NCBI GenBank assembly: GCA_951812655.1
Contig: OX638319.1
Coordinates: forward strand, 1,403,620-1,467,619
DNA: 64,000 nucleotides
From: an uncultured Candidatus Nitrosopumilus sp.
GTDB taxonomy: Archaea > Thermoproteota > Nitrososphaeria > Nitrososphaerales > Nitrosopumilaceae
Direction: 5' to 3'
A program made the translations under genes and the position numbers. Below the pieces are notes generated by a model. That model was not told the DNA's origin. It ran no database searches and saw only the letters and a list, made by a program, of their open reading frames with translations. This document shows positions 18,357 through 28,060 of this stretch, piece after piece (the stretch's first letter is position 1; every line of letters begins with the position of its first letter).

Positions 18357-19799
18357 ATGAAGTATGTTGTGATGCTGTTAATCCTGACAGGGTTTGTTGG
18401 AATGGCACATGCCTCACAGGACGAGGCAACACATTCCACCAGGATGTCTTTTGAGGAGCATTATGAAATTGAGATCCTGGGACTTGAAGATGAATACTCT
18501 ACAGATGAAGAATATTCTTTTGACTTTGTAATCTCAGGCTACGGGTATGGATGCGCAAACTATCAGGTGAGCTATCCTGATGGCAACGGCCTTCTCATTG
18601 GCACGGGCGCTCAATCACGATGTGCTGCTCAAACATCAATGTATGAATTTGAAATCAAATCCTTTGACAGGCATGGGACTCTTGGAAATGTCGCAATAAA
18701 AAAACCAGGGGCCTATGCTGTCACAGTAACGTTTGAAAAACCAAGCAAGTACTTTCCTACAACAGTCAACAAGGAGTTTCTTGTTGTAGACTCCCTTGAT
18801 AATAATTTCAATGAATTGACCCCGTTAAAGCAATTCAAATCGGGAGTTTTGATTGATGGAATCCAATGCAGAGAAAACTTGATCCTGATTCCAAAACATG
18901 ACAGTTCCCCGGCATGTGTGAAACCTGAAACCATTTCAAAACTCATTGAGCGAGGATGGACGACACAATCACTCGTACAGGATATTGTCATGAATACCAT
19001 GAGCAAAAAACTCGGTCCAGAATGTTCACAAAACACAATGGATGAGATAATGAGTGGAAAAATGGTTGACGAGAAATGTGCCAGATTCATCGACGAACTT
19101 TTCACTAAACGCCAGTCCGAGATGATGCGGCAAGGATATGTCTTTGATCAGGAAAGCAAGTCCTGGACCAAGGAAGGCCATCCGGACATGTTTATGAATA
19201 TCGCAGACTATTACCAGCAAAATCTAAAGAACTTGGAACCTAAACCCCTCTCTGAGATTAATCGAAGCTGTATGACATTAGAGCAAAGCAAGGAAACAGC
19301 TCCTTTTTTCAAAGTACCGTCTCATTTACCTGATGGCTATTCTATGAAATGCTCCATGTCTGGAACGCCTTCAGAATCTTACATCATTTATCACAACAAG
19401 GATGTTTCTGATGGATGGCTGGGAAAACTGCATGAACTGATTGATGGTGGTGCAATTTTCATTCATCAGGTAGATGAAAGAAATATTGTAGACAAAGAAA
19501 AGTATGCCACATTTGGTTCACCAGAGCAACGAATGCAGGATACGTATGATGATGTGATGATACAGAATCCATCATTGCAGCCACAGTTGATACGAATTAA
19601 TGAAATACTGGCATACGCAGTTGACTCTTGTACTGACTGCGGCATGCAGACTGCAGACTTTGCAGATGGAACCCTTATTCAAAAATCAACTTCGACTGAA
19701 ACTAAAATCAAATTCATTGATGAAGATGGTGTTACATACATGCTCAAAACAACTTTGCCGTTAGACGAGTTAATCTTGGTGGCAGAATCATTTCAATGA
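18357..19799 (+). CDS. Secreted protein with thaumarchaeal Cys module
   Basis: A 480-residue protein with signal peptide KYVVMLLILTGFVGMAHA. It has an N-terminal Ig-like beta domain to about 150, the shared module at about 155-205 (PLKQFKSGV, IQCRENLILI, PACV, KLIERGW), a helical middle with SHOCT-like spacing and Cys, and a C-terminal domain (residues about 300-480) with one CTDCGM pair. No C-terminal anchor. It is the first gene of the long plus-strand array. Confidence 0.75.
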   Translation: MKYVVMLLILTGFVGMAHASQDEATHSTRMSFEEHYEIEILGLEDEYSTDEEYSFDFVISGYGYGCANYQVSYPDGNGLLIGTGAQSRCAAQTSMYEFEIKSFDRHGTLGNVAIKKPGAYAVTVTFEKPSKYFPTTVNKEFLVVDSLDNNFNELTPLKQFKSGVLIDGIQCRENLILIPKHDSSPACVKPETISKLIERGWTTQSLVQDIVMNTMSKKLGPECSQNTMDEIMSGKMVDEKCARFIDELFTKRQSEMMRQGYVFDQESKSWTKEGHPDMFMNIADYYQQNLKNLEPKPLSEINRSCMTLEQSKETAPFFKVPSHLPDGYSMKCSMSGTPSESYIIYHNKDVSDGWLGKLHELIDGGAIFIHQVDERNIVDKEKYATFGSPEQRMQDTYDDVMIQNPSLQPQLIRINEILAYAVDSCTDCGMQTADFADGTLIQKSTSTETKIKFIDEDGVTYMLKTTLPLDELILVAESFQ

Positions 19800-19817
19800 T
19801 TGCATGAGAAATAGAAA

Positions 19818-20471
19818 ATGAAGACTAGGCTTTTGATAATTATCGTGTTTTTTGTTATTTTTGCAGGATATGCAAAACTAGAGGTTTACGGGCATGGAAC
19901 GGGACCTAAATTCAGCACAGGATTCTACAGGATTGAAGATGAGGCATTTTCAAAAACAACAGTGTCTGTAGGGGAATCCTTCTTCATAAATGGTACTCTT
20001 GTATCTTTGGTAGAAAAAAACATCCAGGGAAAAATGGATGTTAGATTCGATTATGCAAGTAACGAGTCATGGTTTGTTAATCTTTTAAAATCTAATTTTC
20101 TCTGTCTTGCTCAAGATATGTGTGCCAAACCAATCTATGTGGTACCAAACCAAAATCACTGGTACATGGATATCACGTCCAAACCAGACACATATGTGTT
20201 GGAAGGAAACAACATTTTCTCGTATTCAATAAAAATGACTTCTTTAAAGGGCGGAACATATCATATCCACACAGATCCCAATGCAGACATCTCGTCTTTT
20301 AGGCATATTGGTCCAGGCCAGACAATAATCGTAGAAGGTTCACAAGACATTACCGAGGGGGAATTGTTTGAATTTTACATTCCTTATGCGATAGGTTTTG
20401 TTTTAATGATAATCGGTTTAGTGTTGGGGGTTGTTTTCATGTACAGGAGAAAACAGAGAAAAATAAAATGA
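19818..20471 (+). CDS. AmoB-like copper-domain membrane protein
   Basis: A 217-residue protein: signal peptide ending near residue 25, a cupredoxin-like domain, then one C-terminal helix (about 188-208) and a basic tail. The mature N-terminus would begin HGTGP, followed by RIEDEAFSKTTVSVGESFF and INGTLVSLVE. Later it has GGTYHIHT and IGPGQTIIVEG. These blocks, in this order, are those I associate with archaeal ammonia monooxygenase subunit B. Candidate copper ligands are H26 plus H149 and H151 (HxH). It also has a Cys pair (C96, C102) and an insertion not expected in AmoB. The neighbours are secreted proteins, not amoA or amoC, so it is probably a diverged paralogue. It overlaps the next start by 4 bp. 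Confidence 0.6.
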   Translation: MKTRLLIIIVFFVIFAGYAKLEVYGHGTGPKFSTGFYRIEDEAFSKTTVSVGESFFINGTLVSLVEKNIQGKMDVRFDYASNESWFVNLLKSNFLCLAQDMCAKPIYVVPNQNHWYMDITSKPDTYVLEGNNIFSYSIKMTSLKGGTYHIHTDPNADISSFRHIGPGQTIIVEGSQDITEGELFEFYIPYAIGFVLMIIGLVLGVVFMYRRKQRKIK

Positions 20472-21832
20472 AAATTAAATTTTTGATAATCCTTGCATCT
20501 GTCGGTTTGTTTATTTCAATTCCAAATACATTTGCATCTGAACCTCAACTCATTCAAATTTTTCAACCCGATATTGAATTGCTGCCTGATGAGACGATCG
20601 AATATGGGGAGTCTTTCACAATACGTGCATGGTTGCAATCCTATGATGACAGACCTGAAGGTTTGGGATTTTTTGTAGATGTCTTGGATCCTCACCACAA
20701 TCAAGTTGACTCTACTTTATGGTTTGCAAGACAGGACTTTGTTTATGAATTTGACACCATGCATCCTGCTTACAATGTCACTCAAAGCGGCAACTATCTT
20801 GTTAAACTTGAAAGAGCAGACTTTATGGAGCGTACTGGAAGTTTTCCAAAGACAATCTCATTTGAAATTCTTTTTCCTGAACCCGAACAGGATAGGCCTT
20901 TAGGAAAAAATTGCGGGCCTGGAACATTACTGGAAGAGGGAATATGCGTAGTGGCTAAAGATGATAAAAAAGCAGAATCTTCTTCAAGATGGGGTACGTA
21001 TCAGGACATCACATCGCCTCTAAAACAAATCAAATCAGGCGTTGCTCTAGTTGATGTGCAATGCAGTGAAGGAAAATCTCCTGCTTACAAATACAATAGA
21101 ATGAGTGTCGCATGTGTTTCAGAAGAAACTTTGGTGGAATTGTGGGATAGAGGATGGGCGACAATGAGATTTTACACAGATGATGATACCTCATCGCATG
21201 CATTGTGTAATAATTACGAGGGAAAATGGCATCCCGAGCACAACGGATGCAGAGGGGATATTTCTGATTTACAGTGCTCTCTGATGGGAGGAAAATTTGT
21301 TGACAATCTCAAGATATGCTATAACGACATATGCCCTAAAAACAAGACATACACATTATGTGTTACAAATTCAAATTACCCCGAGCCTGAACCTCCATCC
21401 ACATCAACACAATGCAAACCTGGCCTTCCACCATTTCATTCGGATTTTTATTTAGACCAAGAACTTTGCAAATGGAAACTAATTCCAGAACCCATTCCAA
21501 ATGAAGTTATCCCATATGTCTGGAATAGTCATTTGCAAAAAAAGCAAATTGACTTTTCACCTAAAGACAGATCTTACTTTAATTTTGGCGAAGGGTTTGA
21601 TCCTGAAAATGAAAACAGAGCCTGTTCTCCAATAATTTTAACGAATAAAACTGAACTTTACATTTCATCAACATTTACCATTGAGCCTTTTGAAATAATC
21701 AATACAGTAACTAGTGAGATACAGCATGACGATTGCCATAAAATTTGGAAGGCCGAGACATTGCTTGTAGAGCCCAGTCCGGAACTGGGTGCATGGTTGA
21801 AAAATTATTGGGAAAAAGAAAATGAAGACTAG
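20468..21832 (+). CDS. Secreted multi-Cys protein with shared module
   Basis: A 454-residue protein with signal peptide (KIKFLIILASVGLFISIPNT). A beta domain (30-140) is followed by CGPGTLLEEGICV and the shared module (SPLKQIKSGV, VQCSEG, VACVSEETLVELWDRGW), then a Cys-rich linker with Pro/Glu (PEPEPPSTS) and a final domain. The module here has drifted (LWDRGW instead of LIERGW). The start overlaps the stop of the AmoB-like gene and its own stop overlaps the next start, so translation is probably coupled. Confidence 0.72.
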   Translation: MKIKFLIILASVGLFISIPNTFASEPQLIQIFQPDIELLPDETIEYGESFTIRAWLQSYDDRPEGLGFFVDVLDPHHNQVDSTLWFARQDFVYEFDTMHPAYNVTQSGNYLVKLERADFMERTGSFPKTISFEILFPEPEQDRPLGKNCGPGTLLEEGICVVAKDDKKAESSSRWGTYQDITSPLKQIKSGVALVDVQCSEGKSPAYKYNRMSVACVSEETLVELWDRGWATMRFYTDDDTSSHALCNNYEGKWHPEHNGCRGDISDLQCSLMGGKFVDNLKICYNDICPKNKTYTLCVTNSNYPEPEPPSTSTQCKPGLPPFHSDFYLDQELCKWKLIPEPIPNEVIPYVWNSHLQKKQIDFSPKDRSYFNFGEGFDPENENRACSPIILTNKTELYISSTFTIEPFEIINTVTSEIQHDDCHKIWKAETLLVEPSPELGAWLKNYWEKENED

Positions 21833-22262
21833 ATACAAAATCATACTCATTACAGTTTGTGGATATTTTGGAGTATTTTTTGGCCCTGTAACTGCAAGCA
21901 ATGTCTACTGTGATTTTATTTCACAAGAAACGTGCACATCAAGAATCACCGGAGTTGTCTTGCCACCGCTCAATCTGATAATGCCAAGCTTGCCAAGTGA
22001 TGATTGCATTGTAGACAATGATGGGGTGATGGAGCCTTGCTATGATGAAGCAGGCCTTTTGGAATGGCCGTTTCCCCCTCGCATGGAAGAACATCCAGAA
22101 AGAAGTTGTGATGAGCAATGTACTGATGTTGGAAAACCTCCTCTTTGTACCGGTGATAGAACCGCATGTTCTAATCAAGATGCCAATCTGTGTGATCCTT
22201 CAGGATGGGAATGTGGAGACAATGAAAGGATATTTGAGGAGATTAGGGGAGATGAAGGCTAG
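21822..22262 (+). CDS. Small secreted Cys-rich protein
   Basis: A 146-residue protein with a hydrophobic N-terminus (KTRYKIILITVCGYFGVFFG). The mature part has about 12 Cys (CDEQCTDVG, CTGDRTACS), suggesting a disulfide-bonded knot. It overlaps both neighbours by 11 bp. It shares the MKTR start cassette of the array. Function unknown. Confidence 0.62.
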   Translation: MKTRYKIILITVCGYFGVFFGPVTASNVYCDFISQETCTSRITGVVLPPLNLIMPSLPSDDCIVDNDGVMEPCYDEAGLLEWPFPPRMEEHPERSCDEQCTDVGKPPLCTGDRTACSNQDANLCDPSGWECGDNERIFEEIRGDEG

Positions 22263-22719
22263 GCTTTTGATAATATTTACAATCTCGATTACAATTGTGG
22301 CACTTTTTACAGTGAATTCTTTTATGAATTTGTACCATTACGGAGAATATCTCAAGATGGATGATGGCCATGTATGGCACTGCAGCTCTGATGGTCACAA
22401 ACAGTTTTGCGACAACACATCAATTAGGATGATGGAACTGTTTGGGCTTCTGCCTGACAGTGAGGAGCCCCCTTACCAACTTGAGAAAATAGAAGGCTAT
22501 GCGATTGACTATGGTAGAGAAGTAAAACATCTGCCATTTGCCGATGTTTGCACTGATCCGATGAAGATAATTTTACTGTCGTATTCCAACATATCTTCAA
22601 CGGATGAGGAATTCACAATTGAGGATGTGAAATTACCTTTTGGAATGAACTTAGAAGATTTTGAAAGATGCGCATTTGAAACATCATTTACAAAAGAAAG
22701 ATCCAACATGGTTCCTTGA
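22252..22719 (+). CDS. Membrane-anchored extracytoplasmic protein
   Basis: A 155-residue protein. The ATG at 22252 gives the array-typical start MKARLLIIFT and an N-terminal hydrophobic helix; a longer reading from 22042 would run through the preceding gene in another frame and lacks a signal. The mature part has four Cys (HCSSDGHKQFC, DVC, RC). It is the last gene of its sub-block: about 145 bp follow before the next gene. Confidence 0.62.
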   Translation: MKARLLIIFTISITIVALFTVNSFMNLYHYGEYLKMDDGHVWHCSSDGHKQFCDNTSIRMMELFGLLPDSEEPPYQLEKIEGYAIDYGREVKHLPFADVCTDPMKIILLSYSNISSTDEEFTIEDVKLPFGMNLEDFERCAFETSFTKERSNMVP

Positions 22720-22864
22720 GCGGGATTTGTAAAATGAGTTCAAATCCATAACTATGAAAAAATCAGTGTGTTTTTTCAACCCTATCCAGGGGATGTCCTA
22801 GATTCTCTTTATCGATAAAAAGTAGAATACTTTATGAACTATCTATAATTCATTTATTCAGATT

Positions 22865-24724
22865 ATGAAATTTTTTGTAATTTTATTGATTTTTCTAGGC
22901 TCTGCCATGCTTGCACCCAATGCATTTGGCTCTGAATTATTTTATGGAACATCAAGTATTGAAAGATTCCCGCAAGTTATAGATTCTGATGAACCACAAA
23001 TAATTGAAATCAAATTCCAATATCAAGAGGGGCCTTATTCACTTAACATTGAACCCCTCTTTGTTGTTAGTCCCAAAGAGGCAGTTCCATTTGTACAAAT
23101 TGAATTTGATGAAGTAGAAGGCATACCTCGCATGTCAGTTAAAAGAATGATTGGCACTATTACAGTAGATCAAGACATCACAAGTGAGAAAATATTTCTA
23201 AACATTTCTTATAATGGAACATATGCAGTAGCTCCTCCACAACCATTCAAAAGTTCATGGAGTGATACTATGATAATTGATATTGAAAAAAATCTTGTTC
23301 CTGAACCTGATGACAATCTTAATTTAGAAAAAGAGCCCTTTTGCGGGGAAGGAACTACATACACTGAAGGCATATGCGTTGTCGATGAAATAGACGATTC
23401 TACAGAAACATCTGAAAAATGGGGAAAATATTCATCTACAGTGTTTGAATCTCCACTAAAGCAATTCAGATCAGAAACTACATTTAATGAAACTCAATGC
23501 AGGGACTCTTTGATTCTCGTAATGAGACACAATGGCTCTCCCGCATGTGTTAATTTTGATACAATTCCAAAACTGATTCAAAGAGGATGGATAGACACAG
23601 ATCCAAGGGCAGAAGCAGACAAGAATATTCCAAAATATTTGTGTGAACTGTATGGAGGCGGATTCTTTGATGAAACTGGTGAATGCATGGATGTGGAAAG
23701 TTCTTACAAATGTCAAATGTCGGGTGGAGAATGGGACGGCAAGTGCATGATCCCAAACTATATGGGAAAAGGAATTGGAACAGAGGCGGACTTTGATCCT
23801 AATTTTAAACCTGATTGCATTGACGGCAAGTGCATGTGTCCTGATGGTTTTTCATACAACCAAGTCTTGTTCAAGTGTGTAATCTCATGTGAAGAGGATT
23901 TAGTGTATAATGGATATACTGATTCGTGCACTACAGAGTTTGAATTAAAGTATCATGGATTTTGCAATGATAGTTTCACATATTCTCCATCATCCCATGA
24001 ATGTTATTCTGATAATGATACATCACAAATCCCCCTAAAAGATCCCCCAAGAACTCCTCCTCCAGAACCAGAACCTACATACACCCTTACTGAAGTTAAC
24101 TGCTTTACAAATCAAGTAATCTACAATGATGAATGCATTTACGTGCTAAACCCAACTGATGAATTTCCAAAAAAAATGACCAAATATTTCTCGATGGTTG
24201 ATGATGTAATCGTTAATTTTTGTGAAATAAAACCTGTAACTGAATATGATGGAGAGGACAATAGTGGCGTTACTTTAGACAGATGTTTTGAGATTTCTCA
24301 TTATACAATATCTGATGTCAATGCTATAAAATTTCAAAGTACGACTCCTCCAACTTGGATAAATATACAAATGGAAAACTTGACAAGATATGTAGAACTT
24401 GGTTCTTCACCAACATTTAGAATAATAGAATCTGGATGGGGAAATGGTTGTACTTCTCCTACCTTAGAAGTATATCACATGAAACAAGAATTTGATACTG
24501 ATCCTCCCGTTGATGATCTTATCTATAAACATAGGATTGTGTATTCTTGTCCATATTATGAGCCGATATACCCACCTCAAGATGTTCTAAGAATTTGGGA
24601 CGAGTCTGATTTTCCAAATTTTCCAATTTGTGAAGAAGAAGGAAAATATTTGATAATTGGGGATTCGGGATATGAACGATTAGCATTGTATTATTATTAT
24701 TGTGGAATAGAAAATGAGAACTAG
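22865..24724 (+). CDS. Large secreted multi-Cys protein with shared module
   Basis: A 619-residue protein with signal peptide (KFFVILLIFLGSAMLAPNAF). It has a beta domain (25-150), then CGEGTTYTEGICV, the shared module (SPLKQFRSET, TQCRDSLILV, PACV, KLIQRGW), a run of EGF-like Cys spacings (CMSGG..., CIDGKCMCPDGFSYN), a Pro linker (RTPPPEPEPTY), and a C-terminal Cys domain. It starts a new transcription block after a 145-bp gap with AT-rich promoter-like sequence. Confidence 0.72.
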   Translation: MKFFVILLIFLGSAMLAPNAFGSELFYGTSSIERFPQVIDSDEPQIIEIKFQYQEGPYSLNIEPLFVVSPKEAVPFVQIEFDEVEGIPRMSVKRMIGTITVDQDITSEKIFLNISYNGTYAVAPPQPFKSSWSDTMIIDIEKNLVPEPDDNLNLEKEPFCGEGTTYTEGICVVDEIDDSTETSEKWGKYSSTVFESPLKQFRSETTFNETQCRDSLILVMRHNGSPACVNFDTIPKLIQRGWIDTDPRAEADKNIPKYLCELYGGGFFDETGECMDVESSYKCQMSGGEWDGKCMIPNYMGKGIGTEADFDPNFKPDCIDGKCMCPDGFSYNQVLFKCVISCEEDLVYNGYTDSCTTEFELKYHGFCNDSFTYSPSSHECYSDNDTSQIPLKDPPRTPPPEPEPTYTLTEVNCFTNQVIYNDECIYVLNPTDEFPKKMTKYFSMVDDVIVNFCEIKPVTEYDGEDNSGVTLDRCFEISHYTISDVNAIKFQSTTPPTWINIQMENLTRYVELGSSPTFRIIESGWGNGCTSPTLEVYHMKQEFDTDPPVDDLIYKHRIVYSCPYYEPIYPPQDVLRIWDESDFPNFPICEEEGKYLIIGDSGYERLALYYYYCGIENEN

Positions 24725-26159
24725 ATTATTGATAATTCCTGCATTGATGACATTACTATTTAGTTCTGTTGCATTTACACCACAACAATCTGATGCATTG
24801 TCTTGTGGAGTTGGACCTTTTGTTGAATCATTTGAAAGACATGATTTATTGTTGCATGGAATTTTAATTGAAAAACATATCGATAGAACTGAAGTTGGAA
24901 ATTCAAGAGATACCCCTTTGAGTACGCTGGTATTTGAGACGATATCGGTCTACAAAGGGGAACATCAAGACCAATTTACAATAAATGCAAATCTTTCTTG
25001 GGATGACTGGTATGTTGTAGGTGCAGAATACGTCCTCTTTGCAGAAAAATATGGCGATAGTTATCTGCGAGAATTGTGTGTGGGCCAATACATTGCATTT
25101 CCACAAATAATTCAATTCCTGGATAGTTATCCTTTGAATGTAACATCGGGAATTGGAATTCATTCCTTGTATGACTTAGTAACTGGTGATGATAAAATCA
25201 GACTTGATAATTTAATGAGTTTGTACAATGACATGAATCGAGGAAATACGGGACTAATCATGATGAAAAATATGAAAGACAAAAACAATTACAGTTGTGA
25301 TTTTCAAACAGATGTAAAACAAGCAGAAAAATATCTAATAAACGATAATCATCTTGCATCAAATATTTTAGAAGATTCTCCAGAGTACACTGTTTCTTCA
25401 GAGTACACTTTGGATACAAATCCGCCGACTGCAATCATTACATTTGAGGGGGATACACTAAAGGCAGAAGTATCTGTGTTAAACGGCAAAGAATTTGGAA
25501 ACTGTTTTTACGTTTACAATTCTAAGTTGATAAACAAAATCACAGGTGAAACAGAAAGAAATCATGATCTACTCCAAAGATTATGTAACGGTGAAAATGC
25601 TTACGAGTTAATCCCTGATCTATGTCCGATTAAAAGAACGTCTACTCTTCCAATAAATTCAGATCATGGGGGCGGTTATGTTAATCCTGAATGTCAGAAA
25701 GGACATGAACTGGCAAATGGAATCTGTCAGTCTGTAAATTATAATCATGGTGGTGGTGGTGGTGGTAGTGGCACTGTTAACCTGAATTCTGAGTTATCGC
25801 CATCATATGCTTTGGATTTTATGGGTACTTCATTTTATCGTGTAATTTTACCGCTTGCAGCTTTGTTTGCAGGTGTTGCAGCAGCATTTCTTGCCACATA
25901 TTTTATTCTAAAAAGAAAAAAAATCCCATCAAGACCTTACATGGCTCTGATGTTGGCAGGAGTATTGATGTTTTTTGGAATCCCTAATCTTACCTCGTCT
26001 TTGGAATCAATTTCAGTTATTTTGTCTCAACCTGAGCAAGCCATGAGATGGGTTTTTAATTTTCAGTTTATTCCACGATTAATATCAATCAGTATAGTAT
26101 CAGTTGCAGCTGTTTTACTGTACAGATCCTCAGTGATTAGGAAATTGATAAGGAAGTGA
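24714..26159 (+). CDS. TIMP/NTR-like domain protein with C-terminal helices
   Basis: A 481-residue protein: signal peptide, then an NTR/TIMP-like domain beginning LSCGVGPFVESFERHDLLLHG with the later VFETISVYKG and YVLFAEKY strands. A middle domain follows, then a Gly-rich linker (NHGGGGGGSG), and three C-terminal transmembrane helices (about 385-410, 420-440, 450-470). Archaeal NTR domains are of unknown function. The start overlaps the previous gene by 11 bp and the stop overlaps the next start by 4 bp. Confidence 0.7.
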   Translation: MRTRLLIIPALMTLLFSSVAFTPQQSDALSCGVGPFVESFERHDLLLHGILIEKHIDRTEVGNSRDTPLSTLVFETISVYKGEHQDQFTINANLSWDDWYVVGAEYVLFAEKYGDSYLRELCVGQYIAFPQIIQFLDSYPLNVTSGIGIHSLYDLVTGDDKIRLDNLMSLYNDMNRGNTGLIMMKNMKDKNNYSCDFQTDVKQAEKYLINDNHLASNILEDSPEYTVSSEYTLDTNPPTAIITFEGDTLKAEVSVLNGKEFGNCFYVYNSKLINKITGETERNHDLLQRLCNGENAYELIPDLCPIKRTSTLPINSDHGGGYVNPECQKGHELANGICQSVNYNHGGGGGGSGTVNLNSELSPSYALDFMGTSFYRVILPLAALFAGVAAAFLATYFILKRKKIPSRPYMALMLAGVLMFFGIPNLTSSLESISVILSQPEQAMRWVFNFQFIPRLISISIVSVAAVLLYRSSVIRKLIRK

Positions 26160-26632
26160 AGACTAGACTTTGGATGCTTGTTGGAATATTTTTTCTCCCT
26201 TTGATTATTCCACAGAGTTTTGCCATGTGTGCCATAAACGAGGATTGGCCTGATGCACCATGTCTTGATACAATCTCTAATGATTGTAAAGACGCAGAAG
26301 GCGTTGGAAAATGGGGCGAATATTATTACCTGAAAGGCGATAGTTTGATGGAGACAAAAAAATCTGAAATGCTAAATGCATTTGATGCTGGCACATTGGA
26401 AGATTGGATATCAAAATCCCACGAGAACTCTAACGTGTGGAGATATTATCACCTCAAAGGAGAAATCCCCGATGAACGAGGTGAGTATTATGATGTTGAC
26501 AAATGTATCCCCGCATTTCACATACCTGGAAATCCTATTTGGTCAATCCAATATTCATCCTGGTTAATTCTTGCATTGTTGGCGAGTATTTCCTCGATGA
26601 TCGTTGTTGTATTTTGGAGAAAAAGAAAATGA
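26156..26632 (+). CDS. Secreted, C-terminally anchored small protein
   Basis: A 158-residue protein starting at GTG (KTRLWMLVGIFF follows), with a signal peptide and a C-terminal helix followed by WRKRK. Two similar segments, VGKWGEYYYLKGD and VWRYYHLKGEIPD, suggest an internal duplication. The stop overlaps the start of the next gene (ATGA). The WRKRK ending is shared with the gene ending at 28060. Confidence 0.6.
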   Translation: MKTRLWMLVGIFFLPLIIPQSFAMCAINEDWPDAPCLDTISNDCKDAEGVGKWGEYYYLKGDSLMETKKSEMLNAFDAGTLEDWISKSHENSNVWRYYHLKGEIPDERGEYYDVDKCIPAFHIPGNPIWSIQYSSWLILALLASISSMIVVVFWRKRK

Positions 26633-27078
26633 GGAATAGAAACAAAATAATTGTAATAATTGCAGTAATTTCTTTTATCGGCATATTCCTACTTGAAATT
26701 TCAGACAGTCATCTCAATCGTATAATCCACGACATGGATAAATCCAATTCTATTAAAAATTATGAAATGCTAGAAACTGCTTGCAACGGTATCCATGGGA
26801 AACTAGATGGGGAATGCTTCATTAATGCATTTGATGAATGCAAATCTGCAAAAATAAAACAGATGAGCTCCACATTTGAGGGGGATCCGATATTTTATTA
26901 TGCCCACATCATACTGTCGGAACCTTGCACCATTCATTTTGCCATTGACACTTCACAAGATACATGGGGAGGAATAACCAAAGGATTCCATCAAAAAACA
27001 TGTACTGATGCACAACTTGACAAACATGCAATAAACCTCCAATGTGATGATGGACAACAGATGATCCCATTACGGTAG
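26629..27078 (+). CDS. Membrane-anchored extracytoplasmic protein
   Basis: A 149-residue protein. The ATG at 26629 sits in the conserved junction (GGAGAAAAAGAAAATGA) and gives MRNRNKIIVIIAVISFIGIF as N-terminal anchor. The mature part has six Cys. The upstream in-frame extension to 26503 lies inside the preceding gene and is rejected. Function unknown. Confidence 0.6.
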   Translation: MRNRNKIIVIIAVISFIGIFLLEISDSHLNRIIHDMDKSNSIKNYEMLETACNGIHGKLDGECFINAFDECKSAKIKQMSSTFEGDPIFYYAHIILSEPCTIHFAIDTSQDTWGGITKGFHQKTCTDAQLDKHAINLQCDDGQQMIPLR

Positions 27079-27090
27079 GCAAAAAAGAAA

Positions 27091-27510
27091 ATGAAGAGTA
27101 GAAACAAAATAATTTTGATTGCAGTAATATTCATAGTTGGAATATTTGTAATAAACTCAGTCATTCCTGGAATTTTATTTAGGCAACAAGACAATCTTGG
27201 TTTGATTTTGTATACGTGCACACTTGGCATAGATCGCATGGGTCCTTTAATGCTGATTACCTACAACAATGGAACCCATACAATTGATGAGAATTCATGT
27301 GCATGGAGAAACAATACGACATCCAAATCTTCTACTGGCGAATATCAGGAAATTAATAAAATGTCCTGTCCTGAACTTATAGAAAGACATACTTCTGGAG
27401 AGCCATATGCAAACAAAGAAAATAGAATATTTGCACAAGAGAAAATCTCAAACTGTAACTTTGTGGATAATTGGTCTGAAGCACAGAGAAAGGTTGAAGA
27501 TTGGAGATGA
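27091..27510 (+). CDS. Membrane-anchored extracytoplasmic protein
   Basis: A 139-residue protein with N-terminal anchor MKSRNKIILIAVIFIVGIFV, close to that of the preceding gene although the mature domains differ. Four Cys; one block (NCNFVDNWSEA) resembles CADIVDNWSYL in the gene at 28623. It lies 12 bp downstream of the previous stop with GAAAATGAAGAG at the start. Confidence 0.6.
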   Translation: MKSRNKIILIAVIFIVGIFVINSVIPGILFRQQDNLGLILYTCTLGIDRMGPLMLITYNNGTHTIDENSCAWRNNTTSKSSTGEYQEINKMSCPELIERHTSGEPYANKENRIFAQEKISNCNFVDNWSEAQRKVEDWR

Positions 27511-27514
27511 GAAA

Positions 27515-28060
27515 ATGAAAATAGGAATTTTGATTTTATTGTTGATTATTCTTACAATTTTCCAAGTTCATGATTCCTTTGCCTGCTCCTGCTCGTCACA
27601 CCCTGACTTTCTGATGGCTTGGATGGAATCTGATGGGGCATTTCAGGGCACGGTCAAAGGTATTCTGACTGACGAGGGTCCGCGAAAAGTCATTTTTGAC
27701 ATACATCATGTACAAAAAGGCAATTATCCATATGGCAATTACACACTGGGGGATTCAAGTATAATCCACCACGGTAAAGACATGATACGAGTGAGCAGCT
27801 GCAGTGTTGACTACAAAATAGGAGAAACATATCAGGTATTTGCGTACGGTGGAAGTCAAATGACGGGTGAGACGGGTATTTGCAGCACAAAGCAGATTTC
27901 AGGTTTTGAGGAATATTCTCATGAGGATGGCAATGGTCAAATTCAACAACACAGAGAAGATTACAACTTTCTTGCCCAATACAGCCTCTTCTCATTAATC
28001 ATGCCTGTAGCTATTGCAGCAATAGTTGCGGGAATTGTAATTTGGAGAAAAAGAAAATGA
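27515..28060 (+). CDS. TIMP/NTR-like single-domain protein with C-terminal anchor
   Basis: A 181-residue protein: signal peptide, then FACSCSSHPDFLMAWMESDG, FQGTVKGI, VIFDIHHVQKG, SSCSVDYKIGETYQVFAYGG and GICSTKQI. This is the TIMP/NTR pattern (N-terminal CxC, two further Cys, GExY strand). A C-terminal helix with WRKRK anchors it. It is the clearest NTR protein of the array. The ATG at 27515 is chosen over an upstream reading because it starts the signal peptide. Confidence 0.72.
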   Translation: MKIGILILLLIILTIFQVHDSFACSCSSHPDFLMAWMESDGAFQGTVKGILTDEGPRKVIFDIHHVQKGNYPYGNYTLGDSSIIHHGKDMIRVSSCSVDYKIGETYQVFAYGGSQMTGETGICSTKQISGFEEYSHEDGNGQIQQHREDYNFLAQYSLFSLIMPVAIAAIVAGIVIWRKRK

